Shown piece after piece: positions 40,162 to 48,225 of a stretch of 52,048 nt of DNA. The notes below the pieces were generated by a model. That model was not told the origin of the DNA. It did not search any database and saw only the letters and a program-made list of their open reading frames with translations. Where the stretch lies: the NCBI GenBank assembly GCA_045536365.1, contig JAZSNL010000033.1, positions 1 to 52,048 of the forward strand, written 5' to 3'. Source of the DNA: JAZSNL01 sp045536365. GTDB taxonomy: Bacteria > Bacillota_I > Bacilli_A > ML615J-28 > CAG-313. A program made the translations under genes and the position numbers. The first letter of the stretch is position 1; every line of letters begins with the position of its first letter.

Positions 40162-40190
40162 AAAAATGAGACTTTTAGTCTCATTTTTTA
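40161..40190. terminator. bidirectional terminator between pdaA and the repeat-bearing membrane protein
   Basis: AAAAAATGAGACT, loop TTT, AGTCTCATTTTTT. The pdaA stop touches the left arm and the minus-strand stop begins one base after the right. Confidence 0.9.
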
Positions 40191-40928
40191 TTATTTTTTA
40201 ATCCATTTTGCAAATAGTTCTAATGGTTTATGTCCATAGTATTCAAAACCATCTTCAGCAGTTTTTAAATTATTATTATCAATATCAGTTAAAGATATTC
40301 TGCTGATGTTATTAACACGGTTTGTAAATTCACTATCTGTATACCATCCACCGAATTCGTATCCTGTTCTTGATGGATTTTCTAATGTTAAATAGTCAAG
40401 TAAAGTGTATTCACGTGCTTTATCATATGTTCCATATAAAGCGATATCTTTTTCAGTAGGTTCGTGTTTGATTGTATAGCTTGTTGGATTTGATGAATTG
40501 TTTTCTCCATCATTTAAGTGATAAATGATTTCGATTACATCAAGTTCCCAACCTGCGTATAGTGTTGTATCTTGAACTTCGTATTTGCCATCTTTCTTTT
40601 CGTATTGACCAGTTAAAGCGTTCTTTTTTGCAAATTTATCGTGTTCTTTATCCCATTTTGTAGTACAGTCTTCATCAGTGTACCAGCCTGTGAAGTAGTA
40701 ACCGTTTCTTTTAGGGTCTTCAGGGAATTCGATTTGACCTGTTTCAGGATCGATAGTAACAGGTTTAATTTGTGAATTTAATGTTCCTGTTGAGAATGTT
40801 ACTTTCTTTGGTGTTTTGAATAGGAATACGCATGCAAGTACTAATACTAGGATACCTGCAATTGAAATCCAAATTATTTTTTTATTTACCTTTCTAGGTG
40901 TTGTTTCTTGTATTTGATTGTTATTCAT
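40191..40928 (-). CDS. membrane-anchored protein with two InlB B-type repeats
   Basis: A 245-residue protein. A basic cytoplasmic start (about 1-17) and one membrane helix (IIWISIAGILVLVLACVFLF, about 18-37) are followed by an extracellular part with two degenerate InlB B (Flg_new) repeats: YYFTGWYTDEDCTTKWD ... LYAGW, and IIYHLNDGENN ... YEFGGWYTDSEFTNR ... LFAKW. Each has long charged insertions. These repeats are beta-grasp-like stalk or binding modules of surface proteins. There is no enzyme domain. AAAGGAG precedes the start on the minus strand. It shares the repeat type with the two giant lipoproteins of the window. Confidence 0.85.
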   Translation of the reverse strand: MNNNQIQETTPRKVNKKIIWISIAGILVLVLACVFLFKTPKKVTFSTGTLNSQIKPVTIDPETGQIEFPEDPKRNGYYFTGWYTDEDCTTKWDKEHDKFAKKNALTGQYEKKDGKYEVQDTTLYAGWELDVIEIIYHLNDGENNSSNPTSYTIKHEPTEKDIALYGTYDKAREYTLLDYLTLENPSRTGYEFGGWYTDSEFTNRVNNISRISLTDIDNNNLKTAEDGFEYYGHKPLELFAKWIKK

Positions 40929-41028
40929 AATAACTCCTTTCTGTTATTTTCATTAATAGTATTATAACATATTAATGAAAAAAATACAATAATTATATAG
41001 TATTAAACTTTATAAAAAATGAAAAGTA

Positions 41029-41037
41029 TGTTATAAT
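41029..41037 (+). promoter_or_regulatory. extended -10 of the RlmD-like gene
   Basis: TGT plus TATAAT (41032-41037); weak TTTATA at the -35 place. Confidence 0.5.
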
Positions 41038-41070
41038 ATATTAGTAATATAGAGAATGGAGGCACATCGC

Positions 41071-42441
41071 ATGCCGAATAATTTAGTAAAAAATCAAGAA
41101 TTATTATTAACTATTAAAAGAATAGGTATTAATGGAGAAGGAATAGGTTATTATAAAAGATTAGCAGTTTTTGTTCCTTTTGCGTTACCGGGAGAAGAAG
41201 CGGTTGTAAGAATTACTGAAGTTCATGATCAATATGCGAGAGCACAACTTGTTCGTATTAAGGGTGAAGAATCTAAAATGAGAGTTGAACCTTTGTGTCC
41301 ACATTTTAAAACTTGTGGTGGATGTCAGTTAATGCATGTTAATTATGAAAATCAATTGCAAATGAAAAAGGATATTGTTATTGAATCTTTTAATAAATAT
41401 TATAATGGAGAATTAAAACATAATATTATTAAAGACACTATTGGTATGGAAAAGCCTTATTATTATCGTAATAAAGTTAAATTACCTGTTAGATATGATG
41501 GTGAAAAGATTGTAACTGGTTTATATGAATATGATTCTAATCGATTAGTTTATATTGATAAGTGTTTAATTGAAAAAGAAGATTTAAGAGAGGCTGTTGA
41601 TGAAATATGTGCTTTCTTAAGTAAACATCAAGTGATTTGTTATAATCCTAAATTAAAAGATGGGGTTTTAAGACATTTAGTTTTAAGAAGTTCTAATTTA
41701 ACTAAGGAAATACAAGTTACGGCAATTCTTTATAAATATGATCAAAGAACAATTAATATTTGTAAGGATTTAATTAAAATTGAAAATGTTGTTAGTGTTT
41801 TCTATTCAATTAATGATGATTTAGAAGCTGTTGAAAATTTTGGTGAAGAAATTGTTAAGATTGCAGGTAATGATACTATTACTGAAGAAATTTGTGGATA
41901 TAAATATAAATTAGGCCCTGCAGCATTCTTCCAATTAAATTTAGAACAAACTGAGAAGTTATATAATGAAGTAGTAAAAGCAGCTAAGTTTAAAGGATAT
42001 GAAAAAGTAGTTGATGCTTATTCAGGTGTTGGTACTATTGGTTTAACTGTTTCTAAGTATGTTAAAGAAGTTCGTGGTATTGATAATAATAAACAAGCTA
42101 TTATTAATGCACAAGGTAATTATAAAGAAAATGGTATTACTAATGCAAAATATTTCTATGGAGATATTTTAAGTTATTTAAATAAATGGCAAAAGACAGA
42201 GGAATTTATTCCTGATGTTATGATAGTGGATCCTCCAAGAACAGGTATGGAATTAAGATTGCTTAATTATTTACAAAATAATCCAGTGAAAAAGTTGATT
42301 TATGTTTCTTGTAATCCTGCTACTCTTGCAAAAAATTGTAATCATTTACAAAAGAAATATCATATTAATTCTATTCAAGTATTGGATATGTTCCCTCATA
42401 CTGCTAATGTTGAAACAATAGTAGTAATGACTAGAAGATAA
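41071..42441 (+). CDS. rlmD: 23S rRNA (uracil-5-)-methyltransferase, RlmD/RlmCD family
   Basis: A 456-residue RNA methyltransferase of the TrmA family. It has an N-terminal TRAM domain (about 5-65), the iron-sulfur cysteines in CPHFKTCGGCQLMH with an upstream or later fourth Cys, LGPAAFFQLN, the SAM-binding VVDAYSGVGTIGL, VIVDPPRTG, and the catalytic Cys in LIYVSCNPATLAKN. It converts uridines of 23S rRNA to 5-methyluridine. TGGAGG at 41057-41062 fixes ATG 41071; an in-frame ATG at 41056 overlaps the binding site. Which uridine is modified (747, 1939 or both) cannot be told. Confidence 0.9.
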   Translation: MPNNLVKNQELLLTIKRIGINGEGIGYYKRLAVFVPFALPGEEAVVRITEVHDQYARAQLVRIKGEESKMRVEPLCPHFKTCGGCQLMHVNYENQLQMKKDIVIESFNKYYNGELKHNIIKDTIGMEKPYYYRNKVKLPVRYDGEKIVTGLYEYDSNRLVYIDKCLIEKEDLREAVDEICAFLSKHQVICYNPKLKDGVLRHLVLRSSNLTKEIQVTAILYKYDQRTINICKDLIKIENVVSVFYSINDDLEAVENFGEEIVKIAGNDTITEEICGYKYKLGPAAFFQLNLEQTEKLYNEVVKAAKFKGYEKVVDAYSGVGTIGLTVSKYVKEVRGIDNNKQAIINAQGNYKENGITNAKYFYGDILSYLNKWQKTEEFIPDVMIVDPPRTGMELRLLNYLQNNPVKKLIYVSCNPATLAKNCNHLQKKYHINSIQVLDMFPHTANVETIVVMTRR

Positions 42442-42484
42442 TTTTTTATGTAATACTGAATATAATATATTGAATTTGTCAAAT

Positions 42485-42505
42485 AATAATTATGTAGTAA
42501 TTATT
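42485..42505 (+). promoter_or_regulatory. palindrome in the adhE leader
   Basis: AATAATTA, loop TGTAG, TAATTATT. An 8-bp perfect inverted repeat directly before the AAAAGGAG ribosome binding site; possible operator or mRNA hairpin. TTGTCA at 42476-42481 could be a -35 just upstream. Confidence 0.35.
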
Positions 42506-42518
42506 AAAAGGAGTTATT

Positions 42519-45149
42519 ATGGAAAAGTTTGATCGAGTAGATAACGTAGATAGTTTACATAAATGTATAAAAAAAGTTAAAAAAGCGCAAAAGAAGTTTG
42601 CGAGTTATACTCAAGAACAAGTTGATAAGATTTTCCGTGCTGCAGCTATGGCTGCTAATAAAGCTAGAATTGCTCTTGCAAAAATGGCTGTTGAAGAAAC
42701 AGGCATGGGTGTAGTAGAAGATAAGGTTATTAAAAATCATTATGCTGCTGAGTATATTTATAATAAATATCGTGATACTTTAACTTGTGGTGTATTAGAA
42801 GAGGATAAAGCTTATGGTATTAAAAAGATAGCAGAACCTATTGGGGTTATTGCTGCTGTTATTCCTACTACTAATCCGACATCAACTGTTATTTTTAAAA
42901 CTTTACTTGCTTTAAAGACTAGAAATGGTATTATTATTAGTCCTCATCCAAGGGCAAAACATTCTACAATTGAAGCTGCTAGAATTGTTTTAGAGGCTGC
43001 TGTTGAGGCTGGTGCGCCTGAAGGTATTATAAGATGGATTGATTCTCCTAGTTTAGAGTTAACTAATACGGTTATGAAGGAGTCTGATACTATTCTTGCA
43101 ACAGGTGGCCCTGGTATGGTTAAGTCGGCTTATTCTTCTGGTAAACCTGCAATTGGTGTAGGTGCGGGAAATACTCCTGCTATTATCGATAGTAGTGCTG
43201 ATGTGGTTTTAGCTGTTAATTCTATTATTCATTCTAAAACTTTTGACAATGGAATGATTTGTGCTTCTGAACAAAGTGTTATTGTTTTACCTGAAGTATA
43301 TGATCAAGTAAAAAATGAGTTTAAAATAAGAGGTTGTTATTTTTTAGAAGGTGAAGAATTAGATAAAGTAAGAAAGACAATGATTATTAATGGTTCTTTA
43401 AATGCGAGAATTGTTGGTCAAAAGGCTTATACTATTGCCAAACTTGCGGGGGTTGATGTTGCGGAAGGAACAAAGATTTTGATAGGTGAAGTTGAATCTG
43501 TTGATCTTAGTGAAGAGTTTGCTCATGAAAAATTATCTCCTGTTCTTGCAATGTACAAAGCAAAGAATTTTGATGATGCAGTTAAAAAAGCTGAACAATT
43601 AGTTGAAGATGGTGGTATTGGTCATACTTCATCAATTTATTTGAATACTTTAACTGCAAAAGAAAAGTTAGATAAGTTTGTTAAGAAGATGAAAACTTGT
43701 CGTGTTTTAGTAAATACGCCATCATCTCATGGTGGTATTGGTGATATTTATAATTTTAAATTAACACCTTCATTGACTCTTGGTTGTGGTTCTTGGGGCG
43801 GAAATAGTGTTTCTGAGAATGTTGGTGTTGAGCATTTAATTAATATTAAGACTGTTGCTGAAAGGAGGGAAAATATGCTTTGGTTTAGAGCTCCTGAAAA
43901 GATTTATTTGAAAAAGGGTTGTTTACCTGTTGCAATGGATGAATTAAAACATGTAATGAATAAAAAACGTGTGTTTATTGTAACTGACCAATTCTTATAT
44001 AAGAATGGTAATGCTGATCCTATTATAAATAAATTAAAAGAATTAGATATTGATTATAGTGTATTCTTTGATGTAGAACCAGATCCTACTCTTGCTTCTG
44101 CAAAAAAAGGTGCAGAGCGTATGTGTTCATTTAAACCTGATTGTATTATTGCTTTCGGTGGTGGTTCTGCAATGGATGCTGCTAAGATTATGTGGGTATT
44201 ATATGAACATCCAGAAGTTGATTTTATGGATATGGCTATGAGATTTATGGATATTCGTAAACGTGTTTATACATTCCCTAAAATGGGTGAAAAGGCTTAT
44301 TTTGTTGCAATACCTACATCTGCAGGCACTGGTAGTGAAGTTACTCCTTTTGCAGTAATTACTGATGAGAAGACTCATATTAAGTATCCTTTAGCTGATT
44401 ATGAATTATTACCTGATATGGCTATTATTGATATTGATTTCCATATGAGTGCTCCTAAGGGATTAACTGCTGCATCTGGTATTGATGCGGTTTCTCATGC
44501 TTTAGAAGCTTATGCTTCAATTATGGCTACTGATTATACTGATGGTTTAGCTTTAAAAGCTTTAAAACTTTGTTTTGAATATTTACCAAGGGCTTATGAA
44601 AATGGACTAATTGATACTGAAGCTAGAGAAAAAATGGCTAATGCGGCTACAATAGCAGGTATGGCTTTTGCAAATGCCTTCTTAGGTGTTTGTCATTCAA
44701 TGGCCCATAAGTTAGGTGCATTCTTTAATATTCCTCATGGTATTGCGAATGCATTAATGATTAATGAAGTTATTAGATTTAATTCATGTAATGTTCCTGA
44801 AAAAATGGGTACATTCTCTCAATACGCTTATCCTCATGCTGAAAGAAGATATGCAGAGGTTGCTGAATATTTAGGTATTAATGGCAATGATGATAGTGAA
44901 AAGGTAAGTAATTTAATTAACAAATTGGATGAATTAAAAACTACTGTTGGAATTAAGTTAACAATTAAAGATTATGTACAAGATGAAAACTTATTCTTAA
45001 GCAAATTAGATGAAATGGTTGAGCAAGCATTTGATGATCAATGTACAGGTGCTAATCCAAGATATCCTCTAATGAGTGAAATTAAACAAATGTATTTAAA
45101 TGCATATTATGGTAAATCTTTTGTTGAAAAAGATACTCCTAATAAGTAG
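42519..45149 (+). CDS. adhE: bifunctional acetaldehyde-CoA/alcohol dehydrogenase
   Basis: An 876-residue AdhE of normal length. Residues 1-about 440 are the CoA-acylating aldehyde dehydrogenase with the catalytic Cys in DNGMICASEQS and the segment GIIISPHPRAKHST. Residues about 455-870 are an iron-containing alcohol dehydrogenase with FGGGSAMDAAK (NAD binding), TSAGTGSEVTPFAVI, and the metal ligands in ASGIDAVSHALEAY, CHSMAHKLGAFFNIPHG. It turns acetyl-CoA into ethanol, reoxidising two NADH, and forms filaments (spirosomes) in other species. This marks a fermentative metabolism. The kinase-like gene follows after 22 bases without a terminator. Confidence 0.97.
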   Translation: MEKFDRVDNVDSLHKCIKKVKKAQKKFASYTQEQVDKIFRAAAMAANKARIALAKMAVEETGMGVVEDKVIKNHYAAEYIYNKYRDTLTCGVLEEDKAYGIKKIAEPIGVIAAVIPTTNPTSTVIFKTLLALKTRNGIIISPHPRAKHSTIEAARIVLEAAVEAGAPEGIIRWIDSPSLELTNTVMKESDTILATGGPGMVKSAYSSGKPAIGVGAGNTPAIIDSSADVVLAVNSIIHSKTFDNGMICASEQSVIVLPEVYDQVKNEFKIRGCYFLEGEELDKVRKTMIINGSLNARIVGQKAYTIAKLAGVDVAEGTKILIGEVESVDLSEEFAHEKLSPVLAMYKAKNFDDAVKKAEQLVEDGGIGHTSSIYLNTLTAKEKLDKFVKKMKTCRVLVNTPSSHGGIGDIYNFKLTPSLTLGCGSWGGNSVSENVGVEHLINIKTVAERRENMLWFRAPEKIYLKKGCLPVAMDELKHVMNKKRVFIVTDQFLYKNGNADPIINKLKELDIDYSVFFDVEPDPTLASAKKGAERMCSFKPDCIIAFGGGSAMDAAKIMWVLYEHPEVDFMDMAMRFMDIRKRVYTFPKMGEKAYFVAIPTSAGTGSEVTPFAVITDEKTHIKYPLADYELLPDMAIIDIDFHMSAPKGLTAASGIDAVSHALEAYASIMATDYTDGLALKALKLCFEYLPRAYENGLIDTEAREKMANAATIAGMAFANAFLGVCHSMAHKLGAFFNIPHGIANALMINEVIRFNSCNVPEKMGTFSQYAYPHAERRYAEVAEYLGINGNDDSEKVSNLINKLDELKTTVGIKLTIKDYVQDENLFLSKLDEMVEQAFDDQCTGANPRYPLMSEIKQMYLNAYYGKSFVEKDTPNK

Positions 45150-45171
45150 TTAAAGAAAGTGAGGGAATATA

Positions 45172-45921
45172 GTGAATCTAGAAAAAGTTATTGCTGTTAG
45201 AAAAGCGAAAAAGGTTTATAAAAATGGTAATGATTGTATAAAGGTTTTTGATGAAACTTATTCAAAAGCTGATATTTTAAATGAGGCTTTAAATCAAGCT
45301 AGAGTAGAAGAACTTGATATTAATATTCCTAAGATTAAAGCTGTTACGATGGTAGAAGGTAAATGGGCTATTGTTACTGAGTTTATTAAGGGTGAAACTT
45401 TATCTGATTTGATTAAAAATAATCCAGAAAAAAGAGAAGAGTATTTTGAATTGTTTGTTGATATTCAAATAGGTATTCAAAAATTACATTGTCCATTATT
45501 AACTAAGTTAAAAGATAAAATGACTCGTAAAATTGATCTTGCTAAGATTAGTTCTACTACAAAGTATGATTTGTTAACTAGACTTGAGAGTATGCCTAAG
45601 GGTAATTTCTTATGTCATGGTGATTTTAATCCTTCTAATATTATTATATCTGAGGATGGGAAGGTTTATATTATTGACTGGGCTCATGCAACACAAGGTA
45701 ATCCTTGTGCTGATGCAGCAAGAACTTATTTGTTATTCTGTCTAACTGGTTTTGTTGAAGATGGAAATAAGTATTTAGAATTATATTGTCAAAAAGCAAA
45801 TAAAAAAATAAAAGATGTTCAAGGATGGTTACCTATTGTTGCTGCTTCTCAATCTGTTAAAGGTAATGAAGAAGAAAGAGAGCTTTTGCTTTCTTGGGTA
45901 AATGTTGTTGAATATGAGTAA
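45172..45921 (+). CDS. aminoglycoside/choline phosphotransferase-family kinase-like protein
   Basis: A 249-residue protein of the APH/choline-kinase fold. The N-lobe has a conserved Lys (CIKVFDETYSKADILNEAL), the hinge AIVTEFIKGETL, the catalytic loop FLCHGDFNPSNIIIS (Brenner motif with the catalytic Asp), and YIIDWAHATQGNPCADAART for metal binding. Substrates in the family range from choline and aminoglycosides to sugars; this one is unknown and should not be called a resistance gene. The start is a GTG with GAGGGA ahead. It lies between adhE and hppA with gaps of 22 and 15 bases, so all three are probably co-transcribed. Confidence 0.85.
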   Translation: MNLEKVIAVRKAKKVYKNGNDCIKVFDETYSKADILNEALNQARVEELDINIPKIKAVTMVEGKWAIVTEFIKGETLSDLIKNNPEKREEYFELFVDIQIGIQKLHCPLLTKLKDKMTRKIDLAKISSTTKYDLLTRLESMPKGNFLCHGDFNPSNIIISEDGKVYIIDWAHATQGNPCADAARTYLLFCLTGFVEDGNKYLELYCQKANKKIKDVQGWLPIVAASQSVKGNEEERELLLSWVNVVEYE

Positions 45922-45936
45922 AAGGAGAGTAAAAAA

Positions 45937-48132
45937 ATGAATAATAATCTTTTATGGATTGCGATTGGTGTATGTTTAGTTGCTGTATTATTTGTAATAT
46001 ATAATTATATTAAAATTAAACATATGGAAGAAGGTACTGAAAGAATGGTTAAGATGAGTTCAATCATTCGTGAAGGTGCTAATGTATTTATTAAAAAAGA
46101 GTTTACTGTTATTGCGATTGTAGTTGCTGTTCTTGCTTTATTATTTTCATTATTTATTGAAAAGTTTAGCGGTCTTACTTATTTATTAGGTGCTACAATG
46201 TCAAGTGTTGTTTGTATTTTAGGTATGAAGTCTGCTACTTTTGCGAATGTTAGAACTGCTAATACTGCTCGTAAGACTTTATCAATTGGTAAAACTGTTA
46301 AGGTTGCTTTAAGAGGTGGATCAATTAGTGGATTAAGTGTGCAAGCTTTTGGTTTACTTGGTTTATTAGTTATTGTTTTAATTAGTGGCGTTGGTCCTTT
46401 AGAAACTTTAACCGGTAGTGGATTAGAAGCTTTAGGTTCTTATAAAGGAAATGGTATTATTCCTATTGAGGCTTTACTTACTAATTCTGCGATTATGAGA
46501 CTTACTACTTATTCATTAGGTTGTTCAACTGTTGCAATGTTTAACCGTGTTGCTGGTGGTAACTATACTAAGGCTGCTGATATTTCTGCTGATATTTTAG
46601 GTAAGATTAGAAATGATTTACCAGAAGATGATAGTCGTGTTCCTAATGTTATTGCTGACTTTATTGGTGATAATGTTAATGATATTGCAGGTAACTGTTC
46701 TGACTTATTAGAAAGCTTTGTTGCTTCAGTTGTTGCTTCTATTGTTATAGCTGTTGGTTTCTTACCTGGTTTGGCTGATATTGTACCTGGTGCAAATATT
46801 ATTTCTGAGGAATTGTTTAGAGCGACTTATTTATTCCCATTATTAGTTGCTGCTGGTGGTTTACTTGGATGTATCATTGGTATTTTATTTGTTTCTGTTA
46901 AGAAGATGGGTGATAATCCTTCTAAGGAATTAAATCTTGCTACTTATATTTCAGCTGGTTTAACTTTAATTATTTGTGGATTATTATCTTATTTCTGCTT
47001 TAACAATGCGGCATTTGACTTAAGTATTTTAGGATTTAAAGTTGGATGGGCTACTCCTTGGATTTGTACAATTCTTGGTTTAGTTAGTGGTGTTGCAATT
47101 GGTATTATTACTGAGTATTATACTAGTGCTGAATTTAAACCTACTAGGGAAATTGCTGAGTATGCAGTAGAAGGTGAAGCTTTCGTTATTACTAAAGGTG
47201 ATGCGGTTGGTTCTCGTTCTTGCTTATTACCTATTTTAATTATTGGTATTTCTTTAGTTGTTGCTGGTACAATTGGTGGATTCTACGGTATTGGTATTTC
47301 TGCTTTAGGTATGTTATCATTTGTTGGTACTACTGTTTCTATCGATGCTTTTGGTCCGATTGCTGATAATGCTGGTGGTCTTGCTGAATCTTGTCACTTA
47401 GATCCTGAAGTAAGGGTTATTACTGATAAACTTGATTCTGTTGGTAATACTACTGCTGCTATTGGTAAGGGTTTTGCGATTGGTTCTGCTGCGTTTGCAA
47501 CTGTTTCATTAATTTGTGCATTCGTTGGTAATATGGGTAGCAATGTTCCTGCTGTTAACGAGTTTGTTATTATTGCTGGATGTATTATTGGTGGTGCTTT
47601 GATTGAATTCTTCGTTGCAATGTTAACTGATAATACTATTCATTCTGCAAAAGAATTAGCAGTTGTTGGTGATAGACAATTATCTGATCCTGAAATTATG
47701 GAAGGTAAGAAAGATCCTGATTATAATGAATTAGTTGGTTTAGCTACTCAAAGTGCTTTAAGAAGAATGTTAATTCCTTCTGTTATTGCGTTATTAGTTC
47801 CGCTTGTAGGTGGTGCTTTCTTAGGTGCTAAGTTTGTTGTTGGTATATTATTGGGTGCTACTATTGTAGCTATTCCAAGAGCAATCTTTATGGGTAACTC
47901 TGGTGGTGCTTTTGATAATGCGAAGAAGTTTATTGAATCTGGTTCATTAAAAGGTCATGGAAAAGGTACTGCTGCTCATAAGGCTGCAGTTACTGGTGAT
48001 ACTGTTGGTGATACAAGAAAAGACGTTGTAGGCGTTGCATTAGATATTTTTATTAAGATGATGTCAACTGTTGCAACTACATTATTTGTATTAATTGAAG
48101 CATTAAATGGTTTCTTTAGTAAATTATTTTAA
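45937..48132 (+). CDS. hppA: membrane-bound ion-pumping pyrophosphatase, predicted potassium-dependent
   Basis: A 731-residue protein with about 16 membrane helices. It has the pyrophosphate-binding loops: NYTKAADISADILGKIRNDL, EDDSRVPNVIADFIGDNVND, then ADNAGGLAE and the C-terminal DNAKKFIESG with KAAVTGDTVGD. The segment LDSVGNTTAAIGKGFAI has Ala where potassium-independent enzymes have Lys, which predicts a potassium-dependent type. Such enzymes couple hydrolysis of pyrophosphate to export of sodium or protons; which ion cannot be settled by eye. The acidic motif differs from the usual NVGDNVGD. It would recover energy from biosynthetic pyrophosphate. AAAGGAG precedes the ATG. Last gene of the adhE unit. 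Confidence 0.94.
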   Translation: MNNNLLWIAIGVCLVAVLFVIYNYIKIKHMEEGTERMVKMSSIIREGANVFIKKEFTVIAIVVAVLALLFSLFIEKFSGLTYLLGATMSSVVCILGMKSATFANVRTANTARKTLSIGKTVKVALRGGSISGLSVQAFGLLGLLVIVLISGVGPLETLTGSGLEALGSYKGNGIIPIEALLTNSAIMRLTTYSLGCSTVAMFNRVAGGNYTKAADISADILGKIRNDLPEDDSRVPNVIADFIGDNVNDIAGNCSDLLESFVASVVASIVIAVGFLPGLADIVPGANIISEELFRATYLFPLLVAAGGLLGCIIGILFVSVKKMGDNPSKELNLATYISAGLTLIICGLLSYFCFNNAAFDLSILGFKVGWATPWICTILGLVSGVAIGIITEYYTSAEFKPTREIAEYAVEGEAFVITKGDAVGSRSCLLPILIIGISLVVAGTIGGFYGIGISALGMLSFVGTTVSIDAFGPIADNAGGLAESCHLDPEVRVITDKLDSVGNTTAAIGKGFAIGSAAFATVSLICAFVGNMGSNVPAVNEFVIIAGCIIGGALIEFFVAMLTDNTIHSAKELAVVGDRQLSDPEIMEGKKDPDYNELVGLATQSALRRMLIPSVIALLVPLVGGAFLGAKFVVGILLGATIVAIPRAIFMGNSGGAFDNAKKFIESGSLKGHGKGTAAHKAAVTGDTVGDTRKDVVGVALDIFIKMMSTVATTLFVLIEALNGFFSKLF

Positions 48133-48137
48133 TTAAT

Positions 48138-48166
48138 AAAAAGGCTCTTTTTTAAGAGCCTTTTAA
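48138..48166 (+). terminator. Rho-independent terminator of the adhE-hppA unit
   Basis: AAAAAGGCTCTT pairs with AAGAGCCTTTT around a T loop, followed by T-rich DNA. Confidence 0.9.
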
Positions 48167-48168
48167 TT

Positions 48169-48196
48169 TTGTTTGACTTTAATTTTGTGTTATAAT
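48169..48196 (+). promoter_or_regulatory. promoter of the GDPD lipoprotein gene
   Basis: TTGTTT (48169-48174), 16 bp, TATAAT (48191-48196) with TGT ahead of the -10. A TTGACT at 48173 is too close to be the -35. Confidence 0.55.
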
Positions 48197-48225
48197 ATAA
48201 TTAAGATAGAATGAGAGGTGTTTAA

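Noticed and set aside
42455..42513. Rex operator before adhE
   Set aside because: TTTGTCAAATAAT lacks the TTGTGA...TCACAA symmetry of Rex sites.
45172..45921. Aminoglycoside resistance kinase
   Set aside because: The motifs are common to the whole APH/choline-kinase fold, and the setting between adhE and hppA does not suggest resistance.
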